Assembly (NCBI RefSeq): GCF_018388445.1
Contig: NZ_CP074405.1
Span: 2,232,001 to 2,296,000, forward strand
Direction of reading: 5' to 3'
DNA: 64,000 nt
From: Cellulomonas wangleii
GTDB taxonomy: Bacteria; Actinomycetota; Actinomycetes; Actinomycetales; Cellulomonadaceae
Position numbers and translations under genes: made by a program. The notes below the pieces were generated by a model. That model was not told where the DNA came from. It made no database searches and was given only the letters and a program-made list of their open reading frames with translations. This document shows, one piece after another, positions 52,464 through 64,000 of this stretch; position 1 is the stretch's first letter; each line of letters begins with the position of its first letter.

Positions 52464-52479
52464 CACCGGGTGCGCGTCG

Positions 52480-53685
52480 TCAGGGAGCGGGCGGCTGCTC
52501 GCCCTGCGGCGGGACGTCCTGCTGCTCCGGGCGCGGCACGGGCGTGCCGTACGACGGCTGCTGCGGCGCGGCAGGTCCGGCGCCGGGGCGCTGACCGCGC
52601 TCGGCCGCCGGGTCGAACGGGACGCCCGACAGCGTGCCCGCGCTCGTGGCGTCGGCCGTGGCGGCCGCCGACTCGCGTCGCGCTTCTGCCAGCGCCTCGC
52701 CCGGGTCGGTCAGCGACACGGGCGGCAGGTCGTCCTGCGAGAGCGGTGAGCTGCCCGCCGGACGCGAGGGGTAGTCCTCGTCGCTGCTCGGGCCGCCGCC
52801 CTGGAAGCCCTTGGACAGCCATCCCAGGGCCCCGCTGAGCTCGGCCGGCAGGAACCACATCTTGTTGGACGGGCTCGACGCGATCTTCGGCAGCGTCTGC
52901 AGGTACTGGTACGCCAGCAGCTTGGGGTCCGCGTCGCCACGGTGCACGGCGTCGAACACCTGGAGGATCGCGCGCGCCTCACCCTCGGCCCGCAGGATCG
53001 CCGACTGGGCCTCACCCTCGGCCCGCAGGATCGCCGACTGCTTCTCGCCCTCGGCCGTGAGGATCGCCGACTGCTTGACGCCCTCGGCCGTGAGGATCGC
53101 GGCGCGGCGGTCCCGCTCGGCGCGCATCTGCTGCTCCATCGAGCCCTGCACCGAGGCGGGCGGGTCGATCGCCTTGAGCTCGACACGGTTGACGCGGATG
53201 CCCCACTTGCCGGTCGCCTCGTCGAGGACGCCGCGCAGCTGGCCGTTGATCTGGTCACGGCTGGTCAGCGTCTGCTCGAGGTCCATCGACCCGATGACGT
53301 TGCGCAGCGTGGTCACCGTGAGCTGCTCGATACCGGTGATGTAGTTCGCGATCTCGTAGACCGCGTCCTTGGGGGACGTCACCTGGAAGTAGATGACCGT
53401 GTCGATGCTCACCACGAGGTTGTCCGACGTGATGACGGGCTGCGGCGGGAACGAGACGACCTGCTCGCGCAGGTCGACGCTCGCGCGCACGCGGTCGACG
53501 AACGGGATGAGCAGGTGCAGGCCTGCGTCCAGGGTCTTGTTGTACCGCCCGAGGCGCTCGACGATGATCGCGACCGCCTGGGGCACGATCCGCACCGCGC
53601 GCACCAGCGCGACGACGACGAAGACGAGGACGAGCAGCAGGACGACGATGAGCGCGATCTGACCGGCGCCGGGGCCGTCGTTCAT
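52480..53685 (-). CDS. SPFH/Band 7 (QmcA-like) membrane protein
   Basis: A 401-residue stomatin/flotillin-type protein. One N-terminal membrane helix (IALIVVLLLVLVFVVVALV) is followed by the band-7 domain (about 30-190: VPQAVAIIVERLGRYNKTLD, VSFPPQPVITSDNLVVSIDT, WGIRVNRVELKAIDPPASVQ). A helical stretch repeats an 11-residue unit of the type AILxAEGxxQS four times (about 205-250). The C-terminal 120 residues are disordered and Pro/Gln/Ala-rich. Forms ring-like membrane assemblies that organise proteases or lipid domains. Cotranscribed with the nfeD gene 79 bp upstream, the usual pairing. Confidence 0.92.
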   Translation of the reverse strand: MNDGPGAGQIALIVVLLLVLVFVVVALVRAVRIVPQAVAIIVERLGRYNKTLDAGLHLLIPFVDRVRASVDLREQVVSFPPQPVITSDNLVVSIDTVIYFQVTSPKDAVYEIANYITGIEQLTVTTLRNVIGSMDLEQTLTSRDQINGQLRGVLDEATGKWGIRVNRVELKAIDPPASVQGSMEQQMRAERDRRAAILTAEGVKQSAILTAEGEKQSAILRAEGEAQSAILRAEGEARAILQVFDAVHRGDADPKLLAYQYLQTLPKIASSPSNKMWFLPAELSGALGWLSKGFQGGGPSSDEDYPSRPAGSSPLSQDDLPPVSLTDPGEALAEARRESAAATADATSAGTLSGVPFDPAAERGQRPGAGPAAPQQPSYGTPVPRPEQQDVPPQGEQPPAP

Positions 53686-53764
53686 GGGACCTCCGCAGGT
53701 GATGTCGCCCGTACCGGGACGACCACGGTGACCCGGGGACCCGGGCCGATGACGGGAACGGGTG

Positions 53765-54247
53765 TCAGGCGGGGGCCACGCCGGGCGCGGCAGTGTCGCC
53801 GGCTGCGGTCGCCGCCGCAGGGGTGACGACGGCCGTGGCGCCGTCGATCTTGGTGACGGTCACGGCCGTGCCGGGCGGCAGCGACCCACCGTCGGCCGTC
53901 CGCGCGCTCCAGACCTCACCGACCAGCTTGACGCGGCCCGCGGTGCCGTCGACGGTCGCGACGACCACGGCCGGCCGGCCGACGAGCGCGGCGGCGTTGG
54001 TCTCCGGCAGGTCGACGCGGCTCCTGAGGTGACGCAGCAGGTACGGGCGCAGCGTGAGGAGGAGCACCGTCGACGTCACGGCGGCCACCAGGATCTGCAC
54101 GGCGACCGGTGCCCCCAGCGCGTACGCCAGGCCACCGGCGAGCGCACCGCCCGCGAACATCACGAGCACGAGGTCCAGCGAGATCATCTCGAGGATCCCG
54201 AGCGTCAGCGCTCCCCCGACCCACCAGAGCCATCCCATGCCCGCCAC
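53765..54247 (-). CDS. NfeD family membrane protein
   Basis: A 160-residue short NfeD protein. Three or four hydrophobic segments at the N-terminus (LWWVGGALTLGILEMISLDL, LVMFAGGALAGGLAYAL, QILVAAVTSTVLLLTL) precede a C-terminal OB-fold (about 85-150: NAAALVGRPAVVVATVDGTA, GTAVTVTKIDGATAVV). NfeD and SPFH proteins work together in membranes; the OB domain probably contacts the SPFH partner encoded directly downstream. Confidence 0.9.
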   Translation of the reverse strand: MAGMGWLWWVGGALTLGILEMISLDLVLVMFAGGALAGGLAYALGAPVAVQILVAAVTSTVLLLTLRPYLLRHLRSRVDLPETNAAALVGRPAVVVATVDGTAGRVKLVGEVWSARTADGGSLPPGTAVTVTKIDGATAVVTPAAATAAGDTAAPGVAPA

Positions 54248-54331
54248 CTCCGCTGGTCGCCGTCGTCCTGGGACCGATCCTAGGCGATCGCTTTGCGACG
54301 ACGTGGTCCAGGGGTCACGGAAGGGTGACGA

Positions 54332-55129
54332 TCACCCGGCCGGGCGGTCCGTGGCGTGTGCGGCCCACCGGCCGTCGACGTGGTCGAGCCGCAGCGGGAT
54401 GTCGAACGTGCCCGACAGGTTCTCGGCCGTCAGCACCTCGGCGATCGGGCCGGCCGCGAAGACGCGCCCCGCGCGCAGCAGCAGCAGGTGGGTGAAGCCC
54501 GGCGGGATCTCCTCGACGTGGTGCGTCACCAGCACCAGCGCGGGCGAGCGGCGGTCGCGGGCGAGCTCGGCGAGGGCGCTGACCAGCTCCTCGCGGCCGC
54601 CCAGGTCGAGACCGGCGGCCGGCTCGTCGAGCAGGAGCAGCTCCGGGTCGCTCATGAGGGACCGGGCGATCTGCACGCGCTTGCGCTCACCCTCGGACAG
54701 GGTCCCGAACCAGCGCTCGGCCAGGTGCGCGACCCCGAAGGCGGCCAGCAGGTCCGTGGCGCGCGACTCGTCGACGGCCTCGTAGGACTCGCGCCAGCGC
54801 GCAGTCATGCCGTAGGCGGCGGTGAGGACGACGTCGCGCACCGTCTCCCCCGACGGGATCCGGTCGGCCAGGGCGGCGCTGGCCAGCCCGATGCGCGGAC
54901 GCAGCTCGAAGACGTCGGTGGCACCCATCCGCGCGCCCAGCAGCGTCGCCGTGCCGGACGTCGGGTGCATGCGGCCGGAGGCCACCTGCAGCAGCGTGGT
55001 CTTGCCCGCGCCGTTGCGTCCCAGGACGACCCAGCGCTCGTCGTCGCGCACGCGCCACGACAGCTCCTCCAGGATCGTCGTCGTCCCTCGGCGGATCGTC
55101 ACGTCCTGCAGGTCGAGCACGTCGGTCAT
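54332..55129 (-). CDS. ABC transporter ATP-binding protein (stand-alone)
   Basis: A 265-residue ABC ATPase: Walker A LGRNGAGKTTLL (residues about 37-48), signature TLSEGERKRV (one change from LSGGQ), Walker B LLLLDEPAAGLDLGG and switch His in LVTHHVEEIPPGF. It resembles the ModF/YlmA-like group of ATPases. No permease or binding protein is next to it, so it either pairs with an unlinked partner or has a non-transport role. Start at the ATG at 55129, with TAGGGT 8 nt upstream. Confidence 0.88.
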   Translation of the reverse strand: MTDVLDLQDVTIRRGTTTILEELSWRVRDDERWVVLGRNGAGKTTLLQVASGRMHPTSGTATLLGARMGATDVFELRPRIGLASAALADRIPSGETVRDVVLTAAYGMTARWRESYEAVDESRATDLLAAFGVAHLAERWFGTLSEGERKRVQIARSLMSDPELLLLDEPAAGLDLGGREELVSALAELARDRRSPALVLVTHHVEEIPPGFTHLLLLRAGRVFAAGPIAEVLTAENLSGTFDIPLRLDHVDGRWAAHATDRPAG

Positions 55130-55193
55130 GGGCACTGACCCTAACGGCCCCCGGCCCACGCGGTGGCCCCGGCGGACCCCGGGGCGGCGGATC

Positions 55194-56219
55194 TCACAGC
55201 TCGATCGTCAGCATCGTCGAGGAGTGGGCCACGTCGTAGCCGAGCGCGGCGTACAGGCCGTAGGCCCCCGACGGGTTCTCCGTGTCGACGTCCAGCTCGG
55301 CGTACTGCATGCCGTCGGCGGCGTACGCCCGCATCACCGTGCCGAGCAGCGCCACCGCCAGACGACGTCCGCGCCACTCCCGCCGGACGCCCAGGAGCTC
55401 GGTGTACCCGGAGGTGAACCCCGCGACCGGCCAGTCCTGCTCGTAGCGCCCGGAGACGGCGTAGCCGACGACACGGTCCGCGTCGTCGAGCGCGACGAAC
55501 GACCACTCGGGCGCGAACATCGCCCGCCCCTGGCTCCACTGCTCCGGCGTCCGGGGCTCGGACCCCCAGTGGTCGGCGAACACGTCGTTGTGGGCGACCC
55601 GTACCGCGTCGTCGAGACGGGGGTCCCAGGGCACCACGCGGGCACCCTCGACGCGGGGGACGTCCGGCAGCGGGACGTCGAGCGGACGGCGCATCCCGGT
55701 GTAGTAGCGGACGGGCCGGAAGCCGGCGGCCTCGTACAGCACCGCGACGGCCGGGGTCGCGCCGTCGACGAACGTCACGATCCGCGCCGGCAGCTCCTTG
55801 CCGGACGCGGCGAGCAGCTGCCGCGCGCGCGCCTGCGACCACGCCACCAGCGCCGTGCCGATGCCGCGCCCGCGCCACGCCGGGTCCACCGTGCCCTCGA
55901 CGAACGCGCGCACCACGCGCTGGTCACCCGGTGCGGAGTCGGCGTGCGCCCACGCCCGCGGCGTCCCGTCGGCGTCGAGACCGAGGAGCGTGTCGCGCCC
56001 CAGGTCGCGCCAGGGTGGGGCGAGCTCCTCGGTCGTCTCGGGCACCGAGGCCCGGTACGGCAGCCCGTCCGCCTCCTGCGAGCGCACGCGCAGCGCGGTG
56101 ATCGCGGCCGCGTCGCCGACCGTCGCCGGACGCCAGGTCAGGCCGAGGCCAGGTGCCGGGAGCGGGACCTGCGCGGGCGCCGCCACGCGGGTCGCCAGGG
56201 GCGCGATCGTGTCGGTCAT
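55194..56219 (-). CDS. Tandem GNAT acetyltransferase
   Basis: A 341-residue protein with two GNAT domains. The first (about 26-175) has acetyl-CoA loop VDPAWRGRGIGTALVAWSQA. The second (about 190-341) has VRREWRGRRLAVALLGTVMR and ends YAALGYDVAHSSTMLTIEL. The layout is that of MshD and its relatives, and a mycothiol-synthase-like role is thinkable because mshC is in the same window, but the sequence does not show that specificity. A duplicated 16-bp element lies about 40 nt upstream of the start. Confidence 0.85.
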   Translation of the reverse strand: MTDTIAPLATRVAAPAQVPLPAPGLGLTWRPATVGDAAAITALRVRSQEADGLPYRASVPETTEELAPPWRDLGRDTLLGLDADGTPRAWAHADSAPGDQRVVRAFVEGTVDPAWRGRGIGTALVAWSQARARQLLAASGKELPARIVTFVDGATPAVAVLYEAAGFRPVRYYTGMRRPLDVPLPDVPRVEGARVVPWDPRLDDAVRVAHNDVFADHWGSEPRTPEQWSQGRAMFAPEWSFVALDDADRVVGYAVSGRYEQDWPVAGFTSGYTELLGVRREWRGRRLAVALLGTVMRAYAADGMQYAELDVDTENPSGAYGLYAALGYDVAHSSTMLTIEL

Positions 56220-56259
56220 GCACCTACCCTCGCGGGCCGCCTGCGACGGGTCCAGCGAA

Positions 56260-56291
56260 ATGTGCGCGGCACGTCATGTGCGCGGCACGTC
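56260..56291. repeat. Tandem 16-bp direct repeat
   Basis: ATGTGCGCGGCACGTC occurs twice head to tail without mismatch, in the 105-bp gap between parE stop and the start of the tandem GNAT gene. Candidate regulatory duplication for the GNAT promoter or a slippage event. Confidence 0.85.
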
Positions 56292-56324
56292 CTCCGGTCC
56301 CGGGCCGTCCGGCCGCCGGCACGC

Positions 56325-58466
<2,142 letters not shown>

Positions 58467-58606
58467 GGCGCCGATCGTAGTCGCGCCCGGCCCGCGCCCC
58501 CGTGCCGCCGTGCCGGGACCGCCTGGATGTCACGATCTTGTACGCAGACAGCGAACCGGGGGGCCGTGAGGGGATGGATCTGCGGCCCGGATGGTTGTAT
58601 GGAGAT

Positions 58607-58837
58607 GTGACAGGGACGACGACGGAACCCACGACCCCGCTGACGGCAGCCGACCGCTGCGACCGCTGCAACGCGCAGGCGTACGTCCGCGTGGTGCTCC
58701 CGGTCGGTGAGCTGCTGTTCTGTGCCCACCACGCGCGTGAGCACGCGCCGAAGTTCGCCTCGGTCGCGACGCACGTCCAGGACGAGACCGACCGCCTGCT
58801 CGCCGAGCACGGCGCCGGCGCCGGTGCGGCCGGCTGA
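58607..58837 (+). CDS. DUF7455-type small zinc-ribbon-like protein
   Basis: A 76-residue protein with a probable zinc site: RCDRCNAQAYVRV (CxxC) and LLFCAHHAREHAP (CxHH). It is conserved in actinobacteria as an uncharacterised small protein, usually close to the primary sigma factor and ParE genes, as in this window. The GTG at 58607 is chosen because it begins just before the conserved part; an ATG at 58574 would add 11 residues. Function unknown; a nucleic-acid-associated role is a guess. Confidence 0.8.
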   Translation: MTGTTTEPTTPLTAADRCDRCNAQAYVRVVLPVGELLFCAHHAREHAPKFASVATHVQDETDRLLAEHGAGAGAAG

Positions 58838-58859
58838 CCGCTCAGCACCGTACGAGCCA

Positions 58860-58893
58860 CGAGGGCCCCGGACCGCACGGTCCGGGGCCCTCG
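58860..58893. terminator. Strong bidirectional hairpin
   Basis: Sixteen-base arms (CGAGGGCCCCGGACCG and complement) around a two-base CA loop, between the stop of the DUF7455 gene and the stop of the convergent SRPBCC gene. Confidence 0.85.
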
Positions 58894-58916
58894 TCGTCCG
58901 TCCGCGACGGTCCACG

Positions 58917-59411
58917 TCACCCGGCCTGGACGTGGTCCCGCAGCCGACCCAGCACCACCGGCCAGCCGTCACGGTAGGACGCACGTCCCGCTTGCGCCTG
59001 CGACGGTTCCAGCGCCTCCCACCCGCGGTGCTCGACCTCGACCCGGCACAGCCCCGGTCCCAGCGCGAGGACACGCAGCTCGACCTCGGTCGAGGTCGCC
59101 GTCACCAGCCACGACGTCACGAGGCGGCGCGGTGGGTCCCAGACGAGCACCTCACCCCACGGGTGCTGCGTCCCGTCGTCCCAGCGCTCGACGAGCAGCC
59201 CACCTGCGCGGCCGTCGAGGTGGACGTCCCGGACCCGTGGGCCTCCGAGCGAGAAGCCGGTCACCGGCCACCACGCCCCGATCTCGTTCACGAGCACGTC
59301 GAACGTCGCGGCCTGGTCGGCGCGGACGGTCACGGCCTGCCGGACCGGCTCGGGTGCCTCCCTCACAGGCCCAGTCGCGCCGCGCGTGTCCTCACCCCGT
59401 AGGTCGCTCAT
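58917..59411 (-). CDS. SRPBCC/AHSA1 domain protein
   Basis: A 164-residue START/Bet-v1-like protein of the AHSA1 type. VRQAVTVRADQAATFDVLVN opens the fold, followed by GEVLVWDPPRRLVTSWLV and ELRVLALGPGLCRVEVEHRG. It should hold a hydrophobic pocket; the ligand is unknown. The gene overlaps the upstream ArsR gene by 20 bp. ArsR-SRPBCC operons are common in actinobacteria and usually self-regulated. Confidence 0.87.
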   Translation of the reverse strand: MSDLRGEDTRGATGPVREAPEPVRQAVTVRADQAATFDVLVNEIGAWWPVTGFSLGGPRVRDVHLDGRAGGLLVERWDDGTQHPWGEVLVWDPPRRLVTSWLVTATSTEVELRVLALGPGLCRVEVEHRGWEALEPSQAQAGRASYRDGWPVVLGRLRDHVQAG

Positions 59412-59754
59412 GGTGCTCCTCCTCGTCGGACGTCCCGGCCCCCTGCTCGACGACCCGTCGCGCCGCGTCCAGCGAGGCCGCCCATGTCTCCTCGAGGAAC
59501 CTGCGCAGCGGCACGAGCCCGTCCGGGCGCGTGCGGTACAGGTTCCGGGTCCCGTCCCTGCGGTGCGTCACGAGCCCGGCGTCCTCGAGCACGCGCAGGT
59601 GTTGGCTGACCGCGCTGCGCGTGACGTCGAACTGCTCGGCCAGCCTGCCGACGGGCAGCTCCCCGGCCGCCAGGACCCGCACGATCGCCCGACGGCGCGG
59701 CTCGGCCAGGGCGCGCAACGCCTCGTCGGTCCGCCCCTGCTCGGCCCCGGTCAC
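59392..59754 (-). CDS. ArsR family regulator of the SRPBCC gene
   Basis: A 120-residue winged-helix protein: LRALAEPRRRAIVRVLAAGE, LAEQFDVTRSAVSQHLRVLE (recognition helix) and DAGLVTHRRDGTRNLYRTRP (wing). No metal-binding cysteines. GTG start. Belongs to the ArsR subgroup that pairs with AHSA1/SRPBCC proteins and is expected to repress its own operon. Confidence 0.88.
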   Translation of the reverse strand: MTGAEQGRTDEALRALAEPRRRAIVRVLAAGELPVGRLAEQFDVTRSAVSQHLRVLEDAGLVTHRRDGTRNLYRTRPDGLVPLRRFLEETWAASLDAARRVVEQGAGTSDEEEHHERPTG

Positions 59755-59813
59755 ATGGCAACGGTCAGCGACGACTAACGGTTGGTCAAGGCTGACGGAT
59801 GACGGGATCAGAA

Positions 59814-59851
59814 CGACGAGAGCCCGGCCCTCGCGGGCCGGGCTCTCGTCG
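59814..59851 (-). terminator. Strong hairpin terminator of the sigma factor gene
   Basis: Seventeen-base perfect arms (CGACGAGAGCCCGGCCC and complement) with loop TCGC, 17 bp downstream of the sigma factor stop. Confidence 0.88.
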
Positions 59852-59868
59852 GTGGTGCCTGAGGCGTC

Positions 59869-61386
<1,518 letters not shown>

Positions 61387-61453
61387 GAACGACCTTTCGT
61401 CAGCGCGGCAACCGGAACCGAGGGGAGTCCGAAGGACCGGGAGACAGACGGAT

Positions 61454-61459
61454 ATTGTA
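61454..61459 (-). promoter_or_regulatory. Consensus-like -10 (TACAAT) of the sigma factor gene
   Basis: TACAAT on the minus strand, 67 nt upstream of the GTG, in an otherwise GC-rich leader. No matching -35 at the usual distance was found. Confidence 0.5.
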
Positions 61460-61667
61460 CCGACCCACGGGGGCACGCCGCGCGTGCTGTCGAGCGCGCG
61501 CCGACGGCGGCCGAGGTGAACTCCGGGGTCGACCTGCTGCAACGTCCGACGCGCACCAGGCATTCCCGCCGGCGTGCCGGGCGCGTCGTTCGACCGCACG
61601 GCACCGCATCCCGTGGCGCCGGGAACATGACGTGGGAGCACCGGGCCGGGAGCACCGGCCGGCAGCC

Positions 61668-62060
61668 TCAGGCGGTGGGCTTGACCGTGAGCACCGGGCA
61701 GGGCGCGTCGAACAGGACGCGCTGCGCGTTGGACCCCAGGATCAGCTTGCCGACGGGGCTGCGGCGGCGCAGGCCCAGGACGACGAGCTCCGCACCGACC
61801 TCCTCCGCCGTGCTGATGAGGTCGTCCGCCACGTCCCCACCGTCCAGCAGGCGGACGTCGTGCGCGACCCCGATCGCGTCGAGCTCCTCGCGCACCTGCG
61901 CGAGGGCCTGCTCGGTCTCGGCACGACGCTCCGGGGTCTCGTCGGGGCGCGCGCTGAGGACGACCACCACCGGCAACGAGCGCCGCTGCGCCTCCGTGAC
62001 GGCGGCGTCCAGCGCCGCGTGACCCTCCGGGGTCGCCAGGTAGCCGACCACGATCCCCAT
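61668..62060 (-). CDS. Universal stress protein family (UspA)
   Basis: A 130-residue single-domain UspA protein. [20 protein letters not shown] is the first strand/helix, with [20 protein letters not shown] and [20 protein letters not shown] at the end. The ATP-binding G-2x-G-9x-G(S/T) motif is only partly kept ([15 protein letters not shown]), with R for the first small residue, so nucleotide binding is uncertain. The 281 bp between this gene and sigA hold the sigA promoter and no gene. Confidence 0.88.
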   Translation of the reverse strand: MGIVVGYLATPEGHAALDAAVTEAQRRSLPVVVVLSARPDETPERRAETEQALAQVREELDAIGVAHDVRLLDGGDVADDLISTAEEVGAELVVLGLRRRSPVGKLILGSNAQRVLFDAPCPVLTVKPTA

Positions 62061-62162
62061 CGTCGCTCCTCCTCCTGGCCGGTCCGGCCTCGGGCGCGAC
62101 GCTACCCGAGCGCAGGACCACCGACGACCTCGGCGCGCGCACGGTGTGCCCCCGGCCTCGAC

Positions 62163-63299
62163 TCATGCGCCGGCACGCGCCCACCCGGGTGCGAGCCCGG
62201 CGTCGAGCGCGGTGCGCAGGAGGTGCGCGAGGCGGTACGCGGGATCGTCCTGCAGCGCCCGGCCGAGCAGCACCGCGGCCCGCGCGCCGTCGCCCTCCCA
62301 CCACGCGAGCGTGGCCAGCAGCGTGGTCGCGGGCGCCTGCGCGCCACGCCGACCGTGCGCCACGACGTCCTGCAGAGCCCGGCGCACCGCGGCCACCTCG
62401 TCGCCGGGTGGCAGACCCTCCGCCGGGTCCACGAGCCGCCCCACGGCGGTCCGCAGCTCGGCGTCCTCGTCCGCGCCGCCGCGCGCGAGGACACGCTCGG
62501 GCAGGCTGCCGGAGCCGGGCAGCGCCGCGACGAGCACGGCATCGCGCACCCGGCGGTCGTGCAGTCCCGCCTCCACACGCCCGAGCAGGGCCGCGCGGGA
62601 GGCCCGACGCGGCTGGGGCGCGTCGTCCGTGACGAGCGCACGCCAGGCCGCCAGCGTCTCGAGCCGCCACCGGGCCAGAGCACCGGGCCCGTCCGCCGTC
62701 GCGCGCGTCCGGGCCTCGGTGCGTCGGCGGCGCACCCGGCCGACGGCGCGCCGGACGTCGCCCGGCGCCGTCGCGACGTGGCCCAGCGCCTGCCGGTCGT
62801 GCGCCACGACGGACCCGGCGAGCACCATCTCCGCACCGGCGCGGGTGGACTCCAGGTCGCTGAGCGGGCGCCCACCCGGTGGGCAGCACCCGTCGTCGCA
62901 CGACAGGCAGCGGTAGGTCGTCCGGTCCACCACGACGACCTCGACGCCCCCGAACGGCACGTCGAACGCCTCGGCCACGTGCGCCACCGCCGCGTCGACC
63001 CCGTCGCCCGCACCGCCGGCACCGCCGGCACCGCCGGCACCGCCCGCGGTGTAGAGGACGAGCACGGCCCGACGCGCACCGTCCCGGTCGAGATGGGTCG
63101 CCAGCGCCCGTGCGACCTGCGGACCGTGGAGCACGTCCGCGAGGTCGGGCAGGTCGACACGCGCCACCAGCCCGACGCGGCCGCGTGCTCCACGCAGGCT
63201 GACGGCGACGGCGCTGTCCCGGGGCTGGAAGCCGAGGAGATGCGGGACGAGGGCGAGCAGCTCGCGGGGTTCGTGGATCCGGAGGACGAGGGGTTCCAT
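62163..63299 (-). CDS. DUF4192 family protein
   Basis: A 378-residue actinobacterial DUF4192 protein. It begins [20 protein letters not shown] followed by [15 protein letters not shown], the family hallmark. The middle has a Gly/Ala-rich slippage stretch (GGAGGAGGAGGAG) and the [18 protein letters not shown] region with three cysteines that the family keeps. The C-terminal part is helical, with [20 protein letters not shown]. Function unknown. ATG at 63299 matches the usual start; the frame is open further upstream. Confidence 0.85.
   Translation of the reverse strand: MEPLVLRIHEPRELLALVPHLLGFQPRDSAVAVSLRGARGRVGLVARVDLPDLADVLHGPQVARALATHLDRDGARRAVLVLYTAGGAGGAGGAGGAGDGVDAAVAHVAEAFDVPFGGVEVVVVDRTTYRCLSCDDGCCPPGGRPLSDLESTRAGAEMVLAGSVVAHDRQALGHVATAPGDVRRAVGRVRRRRTEARTRATADGPGALARWRLETLAAWRALVTDDAPQPRRASRAALLGRVEAGLHDRRVRDAVLVAALPGSGSLPERVLARGGADEDAELRTAVGRLVDPAEGLPPGDEVAAVRRALQDVVAHGRRGAQAPATTLLATLAWWEGDGARAAVLLGRALQDDPAYRLAHLLRTALDAGLAPGWARAGA
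63011..63046. repeat. Four 9-bp units in the DUF4192 gene
   Basis: CACCGCCGG repeated four times (the last copy with one change), encoding Gly-Gly-Ala units in the low-complexity loop of the protein. Confidence 0.85.
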
Positions 63300-63463
63300 G
63301 GGTTCACCGAAGCGGGCGGGGCCGACGACAGGCGCCCGGGACGGCGGATCTGTGGGCACGGCGCGTCGGCGGCTTCCTGTGGTCGGCTCGGGCTCGCTGC
63401 GAGCCGACCTGCGCTCCCCCGTGCCCGGCTCACGCTCCCGGTCCGCGCGACTACCCTGGCGCC

Positions 63464-63979
63464 GTGCCCCGCCCGACGACACCCGCCCTGGTCGCAGCCC
63501 TCGCGCTCGGCACGGTGCTGAGCGCCGGCTGCACGACGACACCGGGGCCGACCCCCACGTCGTCACCGAGTGCCGCGAGCGCCACCCCCACGCCCGGCGA
63601 GCCGCTGCTCACGGACGACATCACGGAGGACTCGGCGGTCGGCACGCTCGCTCCGGGGTTCCCCACGGACCTGGTCCCGGTGCCCCCTGACGCGGAGATC
63701 CTCGTCTCGTCGGCCGAGCCCGTCACCGACGGGGTGCTGCGCATCAGCCTCAACGTGCGGACGGGGCAGGACACCGCCGCCCTGCTCGACGCCGTGCGCG
63801 CGCCCCTGGTGGGGGCCGGGTTCGCCGAGGCCCCACCGGCCGTGCCCGAACCGGGCCTGGCCGCCCAGACGACGTTCGCCCGCTCGGACGGCGCGGAGCT
63901 GGTCGTCGTGGGCATCCTCGACCGTGACGGGCTCCGCACGATGACGCTGGGGGGGACGGTCGGCGCACCCGCCCCCTAG
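63464..63979 (+). CDS. Putative lipoprotein
   Basis: A 171-residue exported lipoprotein. The hydrophobic signal ALVAALALGTVLSAGC contains a lipobox (LSAGC, Cys 23). A Thr/Pro/Ser-rich tether to about residue 45 is followed by a globular domain with ITEDSAVGTLAPGFPTDLVP and LRISLNVRTGQDTAALLDAV. No family is recognised. The GTG start at 63464 has TACCCT 6 nt upstream. Divergent from the DUF4192 gene; the 164 bp between contain only promoters. Confidence 0.75.
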   Translation: MPRPTTPALVAALALGTVLSAGCTTTPGPTPTSSPSAASATPTPGEPLLTDDITEDSAVGTLAPGFPTDLVPVPPDAEILVSSAEPVTDGVLRISLNVRTGQDTAALLDAVRAPLVGAGFAEAPPAVPEPGLAAQTTFARSDGAELVVVGILDRDGLRTMTLGGTVGAPAP

Positions 63980-63988
63980 GGTGGGTCC

Positions 63989-64000
63989 GTGCCCACCGCG
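63989..64000 (+). CDS. Start of a further gene (cut by window end)
   Basis: A GTG at 63989 follows TAGGGT (63977-63982) by 6 nt, the leaderless-type start pattern seen elsewhere in the window. Only four codons (V-P-T-A) are visible; identity cannot be given. Confidence 0.35.

Noticed and set aside
63011..63046. Four 9-bp repeats as a possible repeat array
   Set aside because: Short, contiguous, in frame and coding for Gly/Ala; no spacers, so not a CRISPR array.

Overview
The window is uniformly high-GC DNA from an actinobacterium, most likely a Cellulomonas or close relative. The support is mycothiol biosynthesis (mshC), a secreted hydrolase with a Pro/Thr linker and a cellulose-binding module, a GH10 xylanase operon, LexA boxes of the actinobacterial type, and many starts with a TAnnnT hexamer only 6-8 nt upstream, which suggests leaderless mRNAs. 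Coding density is about 90 percent, with many ATGA/GTGA overlaps. No CRISPR array, insertion sequence, rRNA or replication origin was seen.

Layout. 1-11.9 kb is mostly housekeeping: mshC (cut by the window edge), a decayed corA, uppP, an aldo/keto reductase, a translationally coupled M3-M20 peptidase pair, alanine dehydrogenase, a fructosamine-kinase-like protein, two alpha/beta hydrolases and a half-length metallophosphatase. 11.9-13.7 kb holds an accessory clpP pair in which the second subunit lacks its catalytic serine, facing a PopR/ClgR-type activator that ends in Ala-Ala; both promoters carry matching 7-3-7 dyads. 13.7-18.8 kb has SOS-controlled dinB, the secreted CBM2 hydrolase, a PaaX-type regulator and an AI-2E-family permease.

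A tRNA-Leu at 19.0 kb marks the left edge of an accessory block (19.1-30.0 kb). It opens with a Wadjet/MksBEF-type SMC operon (jetA-jetB-jetC) that has no jetD and instead ends in a coupled MazG-like gene. Then come a broken maleylpyruvate-isomerase-like gene, a Fic-fold protein without the catalytic histidine, a membrane-protein remnant, a GNAT, and three toxin-antitoxin-like pairs (HepT/MntA, RHH/Doc, and an unnamed pair with a probable frameshift).

30.0-36.5 kb is the mutasome cassette imuA-imuB-dnaE2 under a LexA box, with a small ORF on the other side of the box. 36.5-46.8 kb holds arfB, an ArsR-SulP pair, a PEBP protein, a YbaK-like deacylase, a DUF664 remnant, a DUF1349 protein, a TrmH methyltransferase and an operon of intracellular GH10 xylanase plus two tandem MFS carriers. 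46.8-64.0 kb holds a DASS anion transporter, a heterodimeric ABC exporter, an SPFH-NfeD pair, an ABC ATPase, a double-GNAT protein, ParE, a zinc-ribbon-like small protein, an ArsR-SRPBCC pair, the primary sigma factor, a UspA protein, a DUF4192 protein and a lipoprotein.

The strongest leads are the JetABC-MazG operon without a nuclease, the ClpP pair with a dead subunit and matching operators, and the decayed toxin/Fic genes beside the tRNA.
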